NCBI GenBank assembly: GCA_044349205.1
Contig: JBIKRJ010000130.1
Location: forward strand, 1-6,767
Direction: 5' to 3'
From: UBA9547 sp044349205
Lineage (GTDB): Bacteria > Bacteroidota > Bacteroidia > Cytophagales > UBA9547
DNA length: 6,767 nt
In this document: positions 6,574 through 6,767 of the stretch, one piece after another
How the letters are laid out: each line of letters opens with the position of its first letter
Numbering within the stretch: the stretch's first letter is position 1
Notes under the pieces: generated by a model
The model's input: only the letters and a program-made list of their open reading frames with translations
What the model was told of the DNA's origin: nothing
The model's database searches: none
Made by a program: the position numbers and the translations under genes

Positions 6574-6767
6574 TTGAACACCCTAAAACGCGCTACCATT
6601 TCCGAACGCCAATATGTTTTGCTACTGGGTGGCATTTTGTTGGCTACTTTTTTGATATATCTTCCTTCTTTGCACAATGCTTTCACCAATTGGGACGACG
6701 ACAAATATGTTCTTGAATCGGAGTTGATACGACAATTTTCTTTCAAAACACTGTTTCAATCTTTTTC
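6574..6767 (+). CDS. N-terminus of a GT-C/TPR-type multi-spanning membrane protein (cut by right edge)
   Basis: The frame opens after a TGA at 6562-6564 and runs 64 codons to the window edge. No in-frame ATG is present, so TTG at 6574 is the best start. The N-terminus is basic and polar (residues 1-13), followed by a hydrophobic helix at about 14-33 (YVLLLGGILLATFLIYLPSL). Then comes HNAFTNWDDDKYV (34-46). A first helix followed by F-x-N-W-D-D-x-x-Y at the outer face is the hallmark of PMT/TMTC-like GT-C proteins. In Bacteroidota these often carry C-terminal TPR repeats and act as candidate lipid-linked-sugar glycosyltransferases. The Asp residues 41-43 would lie in the first periplasmic loop, where GT-C enzymes keep their catalytic acid. 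The exact family and substrate cannot be settled from 64 residues. It is divergent from the lipid A operon. Confidence 0.75.
   Translation, partial: MNTLKRATISERQYVLLLGGILLATFLIYLPSLHNAFTNWDDDKYVLESELIRQFSFKTLFQSF

Noticed and set aside
6453..6716. 87-codon plus-strand open frame starting with ATG near 6453
   Set aside because: It competes with the frame from 6574, which has a clean transmembrane helix and the NWDDDKY motif. The product of this frame has no coherent features, and its start overlaps the HD gene start.
6489..6746. 85-codon minus-strand open frame at the right edge
   Set aside because: Antisense to the supported plus-strand membrane-protein start and to the intergenic region; no recognisable domain.
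1..6767. CRISPR arrays, tRNA or rRNA genes, insertion sequences, phage genes or attachment sites
   Set aside because: No repeat-spacer pattern, cloverleaf, transposase or terminal inverted repeats were seen. Coding sequence fills nearly all of the window. The hexapeptide repetition in LpxA and LpxD is a protein-level pattern with no DNA repeat.

Overview
The window looks like a chromosomal segment from a member of the Bacteroidota, with Cytophagales-like relatives most likely. The strongest evidence is the single-polypeptide LpxC-FabZ fusion, a hallmark of this phylum. Supporting evidence is the order HD phosphohydrolase, lpxD, lpxC-fabZ, lpxA, the lack of Shine-Dalgarno-like sequences before the starts, and one TAnnTTTG-type -7 element. 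No genus can be named from the sequence alone.

Layout: almost the whole window (6453 down to 1) is one very compact minus-strand gene series. In transcription order it holds an HD-domain phosphohydrolase (6453-5221), lpxD (5192-4119), lpxC-fabZ (4144-2717), lpxA (2739-1936), a short ABC-transporter ATPase (1934-1308), an MFS transporter (1311-85) and the first 28 codons of a membrane or secreted protein running off the left edge (84-1). After a 28-nt gap behind the HD gene, the junctions are a 26-nt overlap, a 23-nt overlap, a 1-nt gap, a 4-nt ATGA overlap and a zero-gap stop/start. This implies co-transcription and probably translational coupling. A divergent intergenic region of about 120 bp (6454-6573) separates the series from a plus-strand gene cut by the right edge. 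That gene begins with a TTG codon and a hydrophobic segment followed by an NWDDDKY motif, as in multi-spanning GT-C/TPR membrane proteins.

Function: LpxA acylates UDP-GlcNAc, LpxC deacetylates the product and LpxD adds the second 3-hydroxyacyl chain, giving the first three steps of lipid A synthesis. FabZ dehydrates the same 3-hydroxyacyl-ACP pool toward membrane phospholipid. Fusing LpxC to FabZ puts the committed lipid A step and the competing fatty-acid step on one chain. The HD protein and the two transport genes share the operon, but their link to the outer membrane is not shown by sequence.

This is mostly a well-known housekeeping region, and I found no clear undescribed system. The points worth a second look are a His-to-Leu change at a normally conserved LpxA active-site position, an ABC ATPase lacking the usual H-loop His and Q-loop Gln, and the transport genes tightly appended to the lipid A genes.
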